A DNA stretch of 64,000 nucleotides from 13-2-20CM-66-19 sp963760225 (GTDB lineage: Bacteria > Pseudomonadota > Gammaproteobacteria > Steroidobacterales > Steroidobacteraceae), in the NCBI GenBank assembly GCA_963760225.1, contig CAVXCD010000002.1, positions 310,001 to 374,000 on the forward strand, read 5' to 3'. Every line of letters begins with the position of its first letter. Position 1 is the first letter of the stretch. The notes below the pieces were generated by a model. It saw only the letters and a program-made list of their open reading frames with translations, did no database searches and was not told the DNA's origin. Of the stretch, positions 34,194 to 43,262 are shown in pieces. Both the position numbers and the translations under genes were made by a program.

Positions 34194-34526
34194 CATCCCA
34201 TACCTGCACCGAGTCGCGGTATATGCAACTACCCGATACCGGAACCCTTAGCCTATGAGCGACTCCCGGAGCAAGCGGTGAGGCTGCCGAAGAAGTCACG
34301 CGAATGATCCAGCGCCATGATGACGATGGCGATGCCCCAGTCGGCCGCTTTCGGGTGGGCTCACGGCAATGTCGCGTCGTGACCCGGCTACTCTCGCAGC
34401 TCGCGGACGGAACGGTTGGTAAAAGTACGTGTCAATGATGGCCAGCATGACCTATGTCTACACATGCAACGGTGCGCGGCTCGGACAGTAAAGGTGCAAT
34501 TTAGCGGGGTAAAAATCGCAGGCCCG
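34194..34526. other. Intergenic region between carnitine-type operon and TIR-TolB-TPR gene
   Basis: No gene is supported. CGGTAT/ATACCG arms at 34217-34241 with a 13-nt loop could be a weak terminator for the operon, but no T-run follows. Remaining short frames are not convincing. Confidence 0.45.
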
Positions 34527-36317
34527 TCAAGAGCCCGTTTCGGAGCCCGCGCCATCGGCCGCAATGCGCAGCTCCGCGGCCGCGACCATCGTCTTAAAAC
34601 GCGGATCATTACGTAGAGGATCGAGGTCCGGATCGACTTTGGCGTGATTCAGGAAGCCAGCCGCGATCTTGTCAAATACCGGAGCGAGCAGTTCGAGTGC
34701 GGCATCGACGTCCGGTTCTTTCAAGAAAGACGTCAGGCTACAAGCGAAGTTATACCGTGCATTCATGTTGTCCGGATCAATCAGCAGGGCACGTTTGATC
34801 CAATCCTTGGCACGCTCGCTTTCCCCCAGAACGGCAAGCGCAATGGCCCCGTTGCCCATGCCCGTCGCATTGTTTGGATCCTGCGCCAGCATCTTTTCGA
34901 CTCGGGAGAGCGTGATTCGCGCGACCCGCAGGGCAGCTTGGGAATTTCCGAGGGCGGTGTAACAGGTGAGCAGCATGGTCCCGGAATTTAGATCCGTCTC
35001 CATCAGACTCATTGATTTTTCGTAATAGCGAGTGGCCTCATTCGGCCTTCGTTGCCGGAAGTGCAAATATGCTACCGATCTGTTTACCTCGTAGGACTCC
35101 GAGTCCAGACGCAGGGCGATATCGACCTCGGCGGCCGCCTCATCGTGCCGATCGTACTGGGCCAGGATTCTGGCCTTCACGGCATGGGCCTCGGCCAGAG
35201 TGGCATCCAGCGCTAGAGCCCGTTCAACTGACGCCAACCCGTCATCGCTATCCTTGCCAAGTTCGAATCGCATGGTCATTTGTTCAATGGCCAGCAGCGC
35301 CCAGGCACGCGAATAACTCGGGTCGATTTCGGTGGCATGCTTGCACAGGCGGACGATCGCCTCCGCACGCCGCGCATCGGCGTCATATCCGGTGACGTAG
35401 GACTGTCGCGCCATGAGATACAGATTGTAAGCCTCGACATTGTCTGTGCCCCGGTGCTCGATCGCCTTCTTCTCCTCGGGCAGAAGCTTAAGTTTTAGGG
35501 CCTTGACGATGGCTTCAGAGATTTCGGCCTGGAGCGCGAAGATGTCATTCAGGTCGCGATCGTAGCGCTCGGCCCAGACGTGATCGTTACTCGAACTGTC
35601 GACCAGCTGGGCGGTAATCCGTACACGACCGCCCGCCTTGCGCACGCTTCCCTCCAGGATGTGGCCGACCTTGAGCTCGTGCGCGACTTTCGTGAGGTCA
35701 ACGTTCTTACTTTTGTACATGAAGGCACTGTGGCGCGCCGCGACTGCCAGTCCTGAGACCTTGCTCAGGTCGGTGATGATGTCCTCGGTGATGCCGTCGC
35801 TGAAGTACTCCTGCTCCTGATCCCCACTCATGTTGGCGAAAGGCAGGACGCAAATACTGATGCGCGGCGCAGCGGAGGCCGCCGGTGCCGATGCGGCGGC
35901 CGCTTTGACCGATTGTGACGCGCGTTGCCGCTCGATCACGGCGGCGAGCGAACGAATCAGTTCCTGGAACGGTGCGCTGACCGGGTCCTCTCCCCACGTG
36001 TCGAGGTCCGTCGTCTGGATCGCCCGTACGTCGATCGGCAGGCGGGTGTCGTCGAATCGCACCGGCACCAGGACGCCGCGCTCAGCGGCATCACGCGCTT
36101 CGCCGCGCACCCAGCGCGAAGTGACGGACGTCCGGGTCCAGACCACGAGCACGGCGCTGGCTGCCTGCAGCTCCGCCTCGATCTGATCGTCGAACTCCTG
36201 GCCGGCCGCAATCGACGGATCCCACCACACCGACCAACCCTTCGCCTTGATCGCGGCCACGAGCGGCGCGACGCGCGCCTTGTCGCTGCGGGAATAGGAA
36301 ACGAAGACGTCGGCCAT
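34527..36317 (-). CDS. TIR-domain / TolB-like / TPR protein
   Basis: The 596-residue protein starts with a bacterial TIR domain (MADVFVSYSRSDKARV, about 1-130), including an SxxWxxxE-type stretch (SRWVRGE) that in TIR NADases carries the catalytic Glu. A TolB-N-like domain follows (ISICVLPFANMSGDQEQEYF ... GSVRKAGGRVRITAQLVD, about 150-285), then TPR repeats to the C-terminus. No transmembrane segment separates TIR and TolB-like domains, unlike the paralogue at 39920. Proteins of this kind are often labelled adenylate cyclase, but no cyclase domain is present. Function is unknown; signalling or NAD-related defence is possible. Confidence 0.85.
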   Translation of the reverse strand: MADVFVSYSRSDKARVAPLVAAIKAKGWSVWWDPSIAAGQEFDDQIEAELQAASAVLVVWTRTSVTSRWVRGEARDAAERGVLVPVRFDDTRLPIDVRAIQTTDLDTWGEDPVSAPFQELIRSLAAVIERQRASQSVKAAAASAPAASAAPRISICVLPFANMSGDQEQEYFSDGITEDIITDLSKVSGLAVAARHSAFMYKSKNVDLTKVAHELKVGHILEGSVRKAGGRVRITAQLVDSSSNDHVWAERYDRDLNDIFALQAEISEAIVKALKLKLLPEEKKAIEHRGTDNVEAYNLYLMARQSYVTGYDADARRAEAIVRLCKHATEIDPSYSRAWALLAIEQMTMRFELGKDSDDGLASVERALALDATLAEAHAVKARILAQYDRHDEAAAEVDIALRLDSESYEVNRSVAYLHFRQRRPNEATRYYEKSMSLMETDLNSGTMLLTCYTALGNSQAALRVARITLSRVEKMLAQDPNNATGMGNGAIALAVLGESERAKDWIKRALLIDPDNMNARYNFACSLTSFLKEPDVDAALELLAPVFDKIAAGFLNHAKVDPDLDPLRNDPRFKTMVAAAELRIAADGAGSETGS

Positions 36318-36687
36318 GCCTGCTTGACTCAGTTAGGGTTTTCGGTACAGGCGGATTCTTGACAGTCCTAGCTTAACCCGGCTCGCGCTAATTTGCTCCC
36401 TCCGGGTAACTTTACGGGCAGCGGTTTTTCCTTAATGGCCCCATGCTGATCGTCCGGGAGCACGCGCCCTCTCCTGCGGCCTTCTTCTGACACTGACCTA
36501 ACTAAGCATCAGACAATCCGCTACAAAGTCTTGCCGCAGACCCAGCGGCGGCTTTCTGGCAAGATAATCACAATCGTTCCCATAAACGAGCGTTGGTGGC
36601 TGCGCGCGAATGTATTCGGCCACGACGTCGTCGGGGTTCTCTTGCACGTAGTGAAGAGCCAGGCGGCCGACCGCGAGATCGACTACT
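36318..36687. other. Gene-poor stretch with possible minus-strand coding remnant
   Basis: No intact gene is seen. On the minus strand from about 36695 to the stop at 36498, one frame reads with good codon bias (HEVVDLAVGRLALHYVQENP and on to VADCLMLS). It has no plausible start, so it may be the tail of a degraded gene. The product is unrecognised. The stretch next to the TIR gene start (36318-36490) would hold its promoter. Confidence 0.35.
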
Positions 36688-36840
36688 TCATGACCGTCCC
36701 AAGCTCGCGCCCAGTGTGACGAGAAGCTCGTCCAGTTGCTGGAACGTCTCGGGCATCCCACCCTCCATCCCGGCGATGGCACCGTCGAGCGCTTCCTTCG
36801 AGGGATAGAGTTCCCTCGAGTCCTCGCATTCTCGGGCCGC
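36688..36840 (-). pseudogene. C-terminal fragment resembling SRPBCC/AHSA1-family protein
   Basis: The minus-strand frame reads RELYPSKEALDGAIAGMEGG and then MPETFQQLDELLVTLG before a TGA at 36688-36690. This is the typical end of activator-of-Hsp90-ATPase-like (SRPBCC) proteins. An in-frame TAG stands immediately upstream and the N-terminal three-quarters of the domain are missing. A distinct 36-codon frame ending LLSERRPKFLRH lies directly before it. It is read as a gene remnant; identification is by eye. Confidence 0.45.
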
Positions 36841-37045
36841 CTAATGCCGCAGGAATTTCGGCCGACGCTCGGAAAGGAGTTTTTCAACAGAATCGGCCAA
36901 CTCCGGTCGGTCACGGTGACAAAATGCCTTCCGCGAAGCGGCCATTCCCGACATGCCGCTCCGGCCAAGAGGAACCCCGAGTGGTCAAAAGGCGTCCGAC
37001 CGGCCGCAAGTTGCGGGCCAGATACCGGCCGGCGCATCCTGTTGC

Positions 37046-37618
37046 ATGAAGCAAGAGTGTATGGGGCAGGGAGTGTCGGGAGAAGCACCCGAATTGGGAG
37101 GGCGCCGGCCGCCGACCGACCTGCCGGCGGCAGTGCACGTTTCCAATGCCTCCAGCCACGTCTTTATCAGCTACGCCTCGCAGGACGCGGCTGTTGCCAA
37201 TGCCCTCGTCAAGGCCCTTGAGGGCAACGGCATCAAGTGCTGGATCGCCCCCCGGGATGTGGTTCCCGGGGCCCTGTACGCCGACGAAATCGTTCGGGCG
37301 ATCAACGAAGCCCAGGTTGTCGTACTCATTCTCTCCGAACAGGCTGTCGCTTCTTCTCACGTTGGCAAGGAAATCGAACGTGCCTCGTCTAAGCGTCGGC
37401 GAATTGTCGCGCTACGCACCGACGATGTGTCGCCGTGGTCCCCACCCTGTAAACAGGGCGAGAATGGCGCCCTTGATGAACGTTCCCGTGCGGATAGTTC
37501 GCGTGCCGCGCACGGAAGCGGGGCCTCACTCTTGGGGTTGTTGGCACGAATGTTGGATTACGCACCGTTCCAACAATGCGACTGTCCCGGCACTGAAAGG
37601 GATATGCGGCCGGGATAG
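37046..37618 (+). pseudogene. Broken TIR-domain gene
   Basis: The frame encodes a clear TIR domain N-terminal part: SSHVFISYASQDAAVANALV, then GIKCWIAPRDVVPGALYADE and VVLILSEQAVASSHVGKEIE with the conserved Glu. After RRRIVALRTDD (about 37425) similarity stops, and the rest to 37618 looks like out-of-frame low-complexity sequence. The part that would finish the TIR fold, and any TolB/TPR part, is absent. It probably is a remnant of a third TIR-TolB-TPR gene, lying between the two intact TIR genes. Confidence 0.65.
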
Positions 37619-37821
37619 TGCGATGCCGGGCTGAGCAGCGATTCGGGGCTAGGATGAACGCTGGCTGTGGGATATAAACGCTACCGAACGGCGACGGAAA
37701 TTTTCGTTCCGGCCGTGGGCGAGGTATCGAACTGCGTTCAGTTCGTCCATCGGGTGCTGCGCGAGCTCGCCGACGCGGGGAACCGGCCTGCGATCGTCGC
37801 AGTTTAGAGAGGCCGCGCGGC

Positions 37822-38793
37822 ATGATCCAAGAACCCGAGTCCGAAATGACGCGCGACACTCGTCTTGACGAGGCACTCGAAATGACCTTTCCGGCAAGCG
37901 ACCCGATCGCAGTTCATTGGTCGGACTCCCGCCCCACATTGGCTCCAGATGAACAGGTCGTGGGCTCCACTGTGAAGCGCTATGTTTACTTTCGCCACCG
38001 CTTGGCCGTCCGGATCATGCACTGGATCAATGTGGTTGCGATTGCCGTGCTACTGATGAGCGGCCTGCAAATCTTCAACGCTCATTCCGCCCTTTATTGG
38101 GGTCAATCGTCCTACTCAGGTCGACCCCCAGTCCTGCAAATCAATGCCCGGCAGGCAAGCGACGGTCGTCCCATCGGAGTGACGCGCGTGCTGGGTCATG
38201 ACTTCAAAACAACCGGAGTCCTCGGGATCTCGCACGCCGACGGTCAGCTTACGGCCCGTGCTTTTCCCACCTGGGCGACGATCCCCGGCCCGCAGTGGCT
38301 CGCGATGGGCAGACGATGGCACTTCTTCTTTGCGTGGGTGTTCTTCGTGAACGGCGCGTTGTATGTCGCCTACTCCGTACTTACGCGCCATCTGAATCGC
38401 GATCTGCTGCCGACCCGGGACGACTGGCGCTCGATCGGCCGATCGGTTCTGGATCATCTGCGGTTGCGGCACCCGACCGGCGAGGCGGCGCGACACTACA
38501 ACGTGCTGCAGAAGCTGACTTACCTGCTCGTGATGTTCGCTCTCCTGCCGCTCATCATGCTGATGGGTCTGGGTATGTCTCCGCGGCTCGATTCCCTCTG
38601 GCCTGGCTGGGTCGGCGTTTTCGGCGGACGCCAGGGCATGCGCACGCTGCATTTCATCATGGCGTGGGCCATCGTGTTGTTCGTTCTCGTGCATGTATTC
38701 GAAGTCATCATCAGCGGCTTCTGGAATAATCTTCGCTCCATGATCACGGGGCACTACGAAGTGCGCACAAACCCCCATGACAATCCCAGGTAG
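37822..38793 (+). CDS. Membrane cytochrome b (b561/hydrogenase b-type) with unusual N-terminal extension
   Basis: The 323-residue protein has four transmembrane helices with likely heme-ligating His (RIMHWINV, RRWHFFFAW, MRTLHFIMAW, VLVHVFEV), as in di-heme cytochrome b subunits. Residues 1-50 are soluble and contain LDEALEMTFPASDPIAV, a motif I know from small stand-alone proteins, here fused to the cytochrome. The molybdoenzyme gene overlaps its last 17 bp, so the cytochrome probably links that periplasmic enzyme to the quinone pool. Confidence 0.85.
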   Translation: MIQEPESEMTRDTRLDEALEMTFPASDPIAVHWSDSRPTLAPDEQVVGSTVKRYVYFRHRLAVRIMHWINVVAIAVLLMSGLQIFNAHSALYWGQSSYSGRPPVLQINARQASDGRPIGVTRVLGHDFKTTGVLGISHADGQLTARAFPTWATIPGPQWLAMGRRWHFFFAWVFFVNGALYVAYSVLTRHLNRDLLPTRDDWRSIGRSVLDHLRLRHPTGEAARHYNVLQKLTYLLVMFALLPLIMLMGLGMSPRLDSLWPGWVGVFGGRQGMRTLHFIMAWAIVLFVLVHVFEVIISGFWNNLRSMITGHYEVRTNPHDNPR

Positions 38794-39547
38794 CTCATCG
38801 AGGCGGAAGTTTCTGGCGGCCGCGCTCGGCAGTGCCTGCACTGCGCTGTTGTCCGGCTGCGATGCACTCTCAAAAACGCATTGGTTTCCAAAGCTTCTGG
38901 AGACCGGTGAACACCTGAACCGCGCCGCCCAGCGCTTGCTCACGTCTCGCAAATCCATGGCGCAGGAATTTACGGAAGCCGACCTTTCCCCCGAGTTCCG
39001 CAGCAACGGTACGGACTACCCGGACGATCCCGCGTATCGGGCCTTCGCTGCGAATCAGTTCGTGGACTGGGCGCTGCGCGTGGACGGATTGGTGAATCGA
39101 CCGAGCGACTTTTCGCTCGCACGGCTACGCGGCATGCGCAGCCGCACGCAGATCACGCGACACGATTGTGTTGAGGGCTGGAGCGCCATCGGAAAATGGA
39201 CCGGTGTGCCGCTCAGCGAGGTTCTCGCTGTGGTGCAGCCCCAACCGCAGGCTCGATATGTGGTGTTCTACTGCGCCGACGTCATGGATGATGGCGCGCG
39301 CTATTACGAAAGCGTCGACCTAGATGACGCTTATCACCCGCAAACCATACTCGCCTACGCGCTAAATGGCAGAACGTTACCCATTGCAAATGGTGCGCCA
39401 TTGCGAGTTCGCATCGAGCGGCAGCTCGGCTACAAGATGGCCAAATACGTCATGCGTATCGAGCTGGTCGAGACGTTTAAAACCGTCGCAGACGGTCAAG
39501 GCGGGTATTGGGAAGATCGTGGTTACGAGTGGTACGCGGGCATCTGA
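38777..39547 (+). CDS. Exported molybdopterin-dependent oxidoreductase (sulfite oxidase/YedY-like)
   Basis: The 256-residue protein has a twin-arginine signal (SSRRKFLAAALGSACTALLS) joined to a lipobox (LSGC), so it is likely a Tat-exported lipoprotein. The body fits the oxidoreductase molybdopterin-binding domain, with the molybdenum-ligand Cys in TRHDCVEGWSAIGKW and later YYESVDLDDAYHPQT and LGYKMAKYVMRIEL. It probably reduces or oxidises a small substrate using electrons exchanged with the cytochrome b encoded just upstream. The substrate is not deducible. A hairpin follows the stop. Confidence 0.87.
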   Translation: MTIPGSSSRRKFLAAALGSACTALLSGCDALSKTHWFPKLLETGEHLNRAAQRLLTSRKSMAQEFTEADLSPEFRSNGTDYPDDPAYRAFAANQFVDWALRVDGLVNRPSDFSLARLRGMRSRTQITRHDCVEGWSAIGKWTGVPLSEVLAVVQPQPQARYVVFYCADVMDDGARYYESVDLDDAYHPQTILAYALNGRTLPIANGAPLRVRIERQLGYKMAKYVMRIELVETFKTVADGQGGYWEDRGYEWYAGI

Positions 39548-39554
39548 CGCGGGT

Positions 39555-39576
39555 GTCGGCGCGCGACGCCGACTTT
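39555..39576 (+). terminator. Hairpin after molybdoenzyme gene
   Basis: GTCGGCG and CGCCGAC form a perfect 7-bp stem around CGCGA, followed by TTT. It starts 8 bp after the stop codon of the molybdoenzyme gene. The T-run is short, so this is a modest intrinsic terminator candidate. Confidence 0.55.
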
Positions 39577-39896
39577 ACGGCGCGACTGTCAGAAAGTTGT
39601 GAATGCTGTGCCTCGAGAATGAGCGCCTGGCTCATGCGAGCCCAACAGATACCAAGCGGTCCCACCCCAGCGCACGATTGGGATGGGTAACTTTTTGGGT
39701 AACAAGCCGACCGAGCCGCGGCAGCAAGAGCAACGCCAAGACCGCTCAGGCCAATCCGTCCGCAGCCGGCCACAAGCGGTCCAACAGCCACGCCAAATTG
39801 CCGCCCCGAAGCGGACATCCTAGGCTCTGAATCCACGCCGGTTGCCAACCCGGCAGGCATCCGCGACCATTCGGAACGACTAGGGGGAAGCTCGAA
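39577..39896. other. Intergenic region upstream of second TIR-TolB-TPR gene
   Basis: No gene is supported. The sequence GGGTAACTTTTTGGGTAAC around 39687-39705 is AT-richer than its surroundings and carries a direct repeat of GGGTAAC. The remainder shows only short frames without ribosome sites. Confidence 0.4.
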
Positions 39897-39923
39897 ATGA
39901 TCGAGAACGGCTGCGCACCTTGA
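39897..39923 (+). CDS. Possible 8-codon leader peptide overlapping the TIR gene start
   Basis: ATG 39897 follows a strong AGGGGGA ribosome site and encodes MIENGCAP. Its TGA stop overlaps the TTG start of the TIR gene (TTGA, 39920-39923). It could couple translation of the large gene to a leader. Alternatively it is a remnant of the original start moved out of frame by an indel. No peptide function is claimed. Confidence 0.35.
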   Translation: MIENGCAP

Positions 39924-41983
39924 GTAGCACTTGTCACGCCGTTTTCATCAGCTATGCCTCGCAGGACGCGGAGGCGGCCGGCCGTATCTGCGAAGCCCTC
40001 CGGGCGGCGGGCATCGAAGTCTGGTTCGACCAGAGCGAGCTGCGGGGCGGGGACGCCTGGGATCAGTCGATCCGCAAGCAGATCAAGACCTGCGCCCTGT
40101 TTCTCCCGGTAATCTCTCACACCACGCACGATCGTCGTGAGGGGTACTTCCGTCTTGAATGGAAGCTGGCGGTTGATCGCTCTCACCTCATGGATGCCGA
40201 CAAGGCCTTCCTGTTGCCGGTCATCATCGACGACACACGTGATGATGATGAACGCGTGCCAGAGCGATTTCGGGAGGTGCAATGGACACGCCTGCCCGAC
40301 GGGGTCACACCCGCTGCCTTCGTCGAGCGTGTACGGCGGCTGCTGTCAGTGGAGCCGGCACAGGAGCCGACACAGGAGCCGACAAGGACTCCTTCGGCCG
40401 CGGCTCGCGTGCCGGCTGCACCTTCGACCCGAAAGCCCATCCTGGCATCCCGGCGGTCGAAGGCGGCGCTCCTCGCGACGATTGCCGTGGTCGTCGTCGC
40501 ACTCGGATACCTCGCGGCAAACCGACTCGTGCTCTCGAAGCGTGGTGCGGAGATAGGAGCGACACCGGCGCCTGCAGCTCAGAGCGCTCCAGCCACCGTC
40601 TTCAACCCGCCGCCGCACTCGATCGCGGTGCTGCCGTTCGTGAACATGAGCGGCGATAAGGAGCAAGAGTACTTCTCCGAGGGCCTGACGGAGGAATTGC
40701 TCAACTCCCTGACCCGCATCAACGAGTTGCAGGTCGCGGCACGCACCTCTTCGTTCTCGTTTCAGGGCGAGCACCCTGATATCGCCACCGTGGCGCACAA
40801 GCTCAACGTGGGCGCCGTGCTGGAGGGCAGCGTACGCCGCTCTGCACGTACCGTGCGCGTCACTGCGCAGTTGGTGAACGGCATCACAGGCTTTCACGTC
40901 TGGTCGCAGACCTATGATCGGGACTTGGGTGACGTGCTGAAACTGCAGACTGAGATCGCCACTGCCGTAGCGGGCGCGCTCAAGGTAACCCTGCTCGGCG
41001 ACGAGGCGGCGAAGATCGAGGTCGGGGGAACCCACAACGCAGCGGCGTTCGATGCCCATCTCCGTGCTTTACAGGCCTACTGGAAGGTTCATAACGCAAA
41101 AGAATCCCAAGCGGCAATCGCAGCCTTTACGGACGCGATCCGCCTGGACCCGGACTACGCTGTCAGCTACTCAGATCGGTCGATCGCACTCTCGACCTTC
41201 GCGACGCTATGGGCCGTAACCGACTCAGCCGCCCGCATCGCCCGGGATAACGCGGTCGCGGACGCACGCAAGGCCGTCGCTTTGGCGCCCAACTTGGGTG
41301 AAGGCCACTTAGCTCTGGCCATCGTTTACGCGTCTTTTCGCGAGTTCACTCCTGCCCTTGAGGAGTACGAGCGCGCGCTGGCACTTGCGCCCGGCGATGG
41401 TCGAGTGTTGCGAGATTACGGTGCGTTTGCGGTTAACATGGGTCGGACGGACTCAGGACTCAAATCGCTTCGTCGAGCGGCGGAGCTGGATCCGTTGAAC
41501 GCGTATTCCCATGTCTATCTCGGCGCTGCTCTGTCGAGCCTGCGGCGCTACGAGGAGGCCATAGCGGCTTACAATGAAGCTCTGGCCGTCGGAGGAGCCC
41601 CCGGAATCCACGTCGTTATCGGGGAAGCTTATTACCTGCTCGGTGACCTCCAAAGCGCTCGCACCTCCTGCGAGGAGAACGCCGCAGAGAGCGAGTACGT
41701 ACAGTTCTGCTTGGCGTTGACTTACGACAAGCTCGGACGTCACGCCGATGCGGAAGCCGCCCTGGCGAAATTCAAGGCAACCGCAGGCGATACCGGAGCC
41801 TATGCGTACGCCACGATCTATGCGCAGTGGGGTAATCGGGCGAAATCGCTCGAATGGCTGGAGACAGCGCTGCGGCGGCGTGACTCGGGCCTGGAGAATC
41901 TGAAGGCCGACCCGCTCCTGGACCCCTTGCGCCAAGAGCCGCGCTTTCAGGCGCTTGAGCGGGAGTTGAAATTTCCGACTTAA
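39920..41983 (+). CDS. TIR-domain / transmembrane / TolB-like / TPR protein
   Basis: The 687-residue protein has an N-terminal TIR domain (AVFISYASQDAEAAGRICEA, about 1-135; conserved Glu in GYFRLEWKLA). A Pro/Thr-rich linker with EPTQEPT repeats and one membrane helix (KAALLATIAVVVVALGYLAA, about 177-197) follow. The rest is a TolB-N-like domain (SIAVLPFVNMSGDKEQEYF) and TPRs. The helix would put TIR in the cytoplasm and TolB/TPR outside. The start is TTG 39920 with no good ribosome site of its own, behind the leader frame MIENGCAP. It is a paralogue of 34527-36317. Function is unknown. Confidence 0.83.
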   Translation: MSSTCHAVFISYASQDAEAAGRICEALRAAGIEVWFDQSELRGGDAWDQSIRKQIKTCALFLPVISHTTHDRREGYFRLEWKLAVDRSHLMDADKAFLLPVIIDDTRDDDERVPERFREVQWTRLPDGVTPAAFVERVRRLLSVEPAQEPTQEPTRTPSAAARVPAAPSTRKPILASRRSKAALLATIAVVVVALGYLAANRLVLSKRGAEIGATPAPAAQSAPATVFNPPPHSIAVLPFVNMSGDKEQEYFSEGLTEELLNSLTRINELQVAARTSSFSFQGEHPDIATVAHKLNVGAVLEGSVRRSARTVRVTAQLVNGITGFHVWSQTYDRDLGDVLKLQTEIATAVAGALKVTLLGDEAAKIEVGGTHNAAAFDAHLRALQAYWKVHNAKESQAAIAAFTDAIRLDPDYAVSYSDRSIALSTFATLWAVTDSAARIARDNAVADARKAVALAPNLGEGHLALAIVYASFREFTPALEEYERALALAPGDGRVLRDYGAFAVNMGRTDSGLKSLRRAAELDPLNAYSHVYLGAALSSLRRYEEAIAAYNEALAVGGAPGIHVVIGEAYYLLGDLQSARTSCEENAAESEYVQFCLALTYDKLGRHADAEAALAKFKATAGDTGAYAYATIYAQWGNRAKSLEWLETALRRRDSGLENLKADPLLDPLRQEPRFQALERELKFPT

Positions 41984-42008
41984 GAGCTTGGTGAAAGTAG
42001 GCCAGCTC

Positions 42009-42255
42009 GGGTAGCCGGAAGCGGCCGCTCGCGAACGGCAACTCGGGGTCAACACCGGTCCAACATGGTCAGCGCCCGCTGATTGGTCAAACGATTTGGA
42101 GCCGCGGCGCGCCTGGGAACTGCGCCGGAAGCTCTTAGAGATTTACCCGCTACGCTTTCGGCCAGAGAAGTGTTTTAAGCAGGTACACGCTGGTGGGCAA
42201 TTTAGGGGGTAATTCTGAGAAGAGGTTGCGCAAGTCATTGAGGCTGAACAGAAAA
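42009..42255 (+). repeat. Dispersed repeat, copy B
   Basis: The part 42046-42255 aligns with 21313-21509. The leading part 42009-42055 (GGTAGCCGGAAGCGGCCGCTC...) also resembles 24797-24834. It begins 26 bp after the TIR-TolB-TPR gene stop. The conserved core GCAATTTAGGGGGTAATTCT is also seen, degenerate, at 53368-53390. Origin unknown; it may be the end of a lost mobile element. Confidence 0.7.
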
Positions 42256-42264
42256 CCAGTGCGA

Positions 42265-42452
42265 GAGCGCTGGCTCGCCTGGGTTGAGGTCATACAGCTG
42301 CTCGCAGCCGCGCGCGCCGACGGACGCGGGCAGCACATCAATTGGCCGCGCGTCGAGATGCTGTCGCGCTTCGGCGGGATCCGGATCGAGGACGATCTGG
42401 CGGTCACGCGCTCAGGGACCTGACCAGCGCCGCCTTCGACTCGCTGCAGTGA
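42265..42452 (+). pseudogene. C-terminal fragment of M24 (Xaa-Pro) peptidase
   Basis: The plus-strand frame reads HINWPRVEMLSRFGGIRIED and then DLAVT, which is the metal-ligand Glu region at the end of M24 aminopeptidases. At about 42413 the frame shifts and continues RDLTSAAFDSLQ to a TGA at 42450-42452, matching the usual end of the family. The catalytic domain upstream is missing and replaced by the dispersed repeat. It is clearly a remnant, carrying both a truncation and a frameshift. Confidence 0.6.
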
Positions 42453-42491
42453 GACCCGCGGCGCCTGGCCGCGGGCCTGCCGGACGCGCTG

Positions 42492-42836
42492 TCAGAACGG
42501 CGGCCGCATGTTCCACTTCCCGCCGCGGTCCTTGTCGCGGTAGAAAAACCCGCCCGGGATGTTCGCCCACATGCCCGCAAGTTGGTTGCGGGATGACACA
42601 TTCACGTCGTATGTGCAGTGGTAGCCCTGCCCGGTGGGCGCGTCGCAGGCCTCCTTCTTGAAGAACGTGATGCTCACGGGATCGGAGACCTTTACGCCCG
42701 GCGGGTGATTCATGGCGTACAGCAGGGCGTCCTTCATCTCGGCTTCGGTCGGCTCCTGTCCGGAGGCCGAGCCGCAGCCGACGAGCGCAAACAGCAACGC
42801 AGGACCGAAGGCAAAGAGCCCGATACGCGAACGCAT
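42492..42836 (-). CDS. Small lipoprotein, function unknown
   Basis: The 114-residue protein has a lipoprotein signal (MRSRIGLFAFGPALLFALVG followed by the acylated Cys; lipobox LVGC). The mature part includes two further cysteines (KEACDAP, YHCTYDV) that could form a disulfide, and ends FFYRDKDRGGKWNMRPPF. ATG 42836 has a CAGGAG ribosome site 6 nt upstream. It stands alone between a peptidase remnant and an IS remnant. No family was recognised. Confidence 0.75.
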   Translation of the reverse strand: MRSRIGLFAFGPALLFALVGCGSASGQEPTEAEMKDALLYAMNHPPGVKVSDPVSITFFKKEACDAPTGQGYHCTYDVNVSSRNQLAGMWANIPGGFFYRDKDRGGKWNMRPPF

Positions 42837-42941
42837 GGCTGACTCCTGTTATTGTCTGCCGAAGGATCCGGCGGCGGTTTTTTCTACCTGTCCTTATACC
42901 CCTCGCGCGCGCCGACGCAAAGGGGTGAGACACCCGGAGCG

Positions 42942-43260
42942 TTACTTCCGGGCGAGCAGGTCGCGGCCTAGTTGTGGTTTCCAAAGAGGTTGTTCACCGA
43001 CTTTGGAAGCCAGGCGGCTGATCGGTGGCTTGCGTCCAAGGCTAGCATGGGGACGCAGGTGGTTGTAGCGATGGAGCCATCTGGGTAATGCGGCATTGCG
43101 CAGTGAGGAGTTTGGATAGGCACACCGATAGGCCCACTGTCGCAGCAAAGTCTGGATGAAGCGTTCGGCTTTGCCGTTGGTTCGCGGGGTATAGGGCCTG
43201 GTGCGCTTGTGCTGCAGCCGCAGGCGACGGCAGACCTTGCGCTCCTTGAACGCCGCGGGA
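42942..43260 (-). pseudogene. IS481-family transposase remnant (C-terminal part)
   Basis: The minus-strand frame reads RLQHKRTRPYTPRTNGKAER, FIQTLLRQWAYRCAYPNSS, RWLHRYNHLRPHASLG and PPISRL, the DDE-transposase C-terminal signature of IS481/IS3-type elements, including the final catalytic Glu in NGKAER. The N-terminal DNA-binding part and most of the catalytic core are absent. The fragment abuts the end of the outer-membrane efflux gene, so an IS or a rearrangement ended there. Terminal inverted repeats were not identified. Confidence 0.8.
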
Positions 43261-43262
43261 GA

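Noticed and set aside
34527..41983. Adenylate cyclase assignment for the TIR-TolB-TPR proteins
   Set aside because: No class III cyclase catalytic domain is present; only the TolB-like and TPR parts that occur next to cyclases in other proteins.
42858..42884. Hairpin with T-run (GCCG...CGGC, TTTTTT) as a plus-strand terminator
   Set aside because: No plus-strand gene ends nearby; it lies in the upstream region of the minus-strand lipoprotein gene and the stem is only 4 bp.
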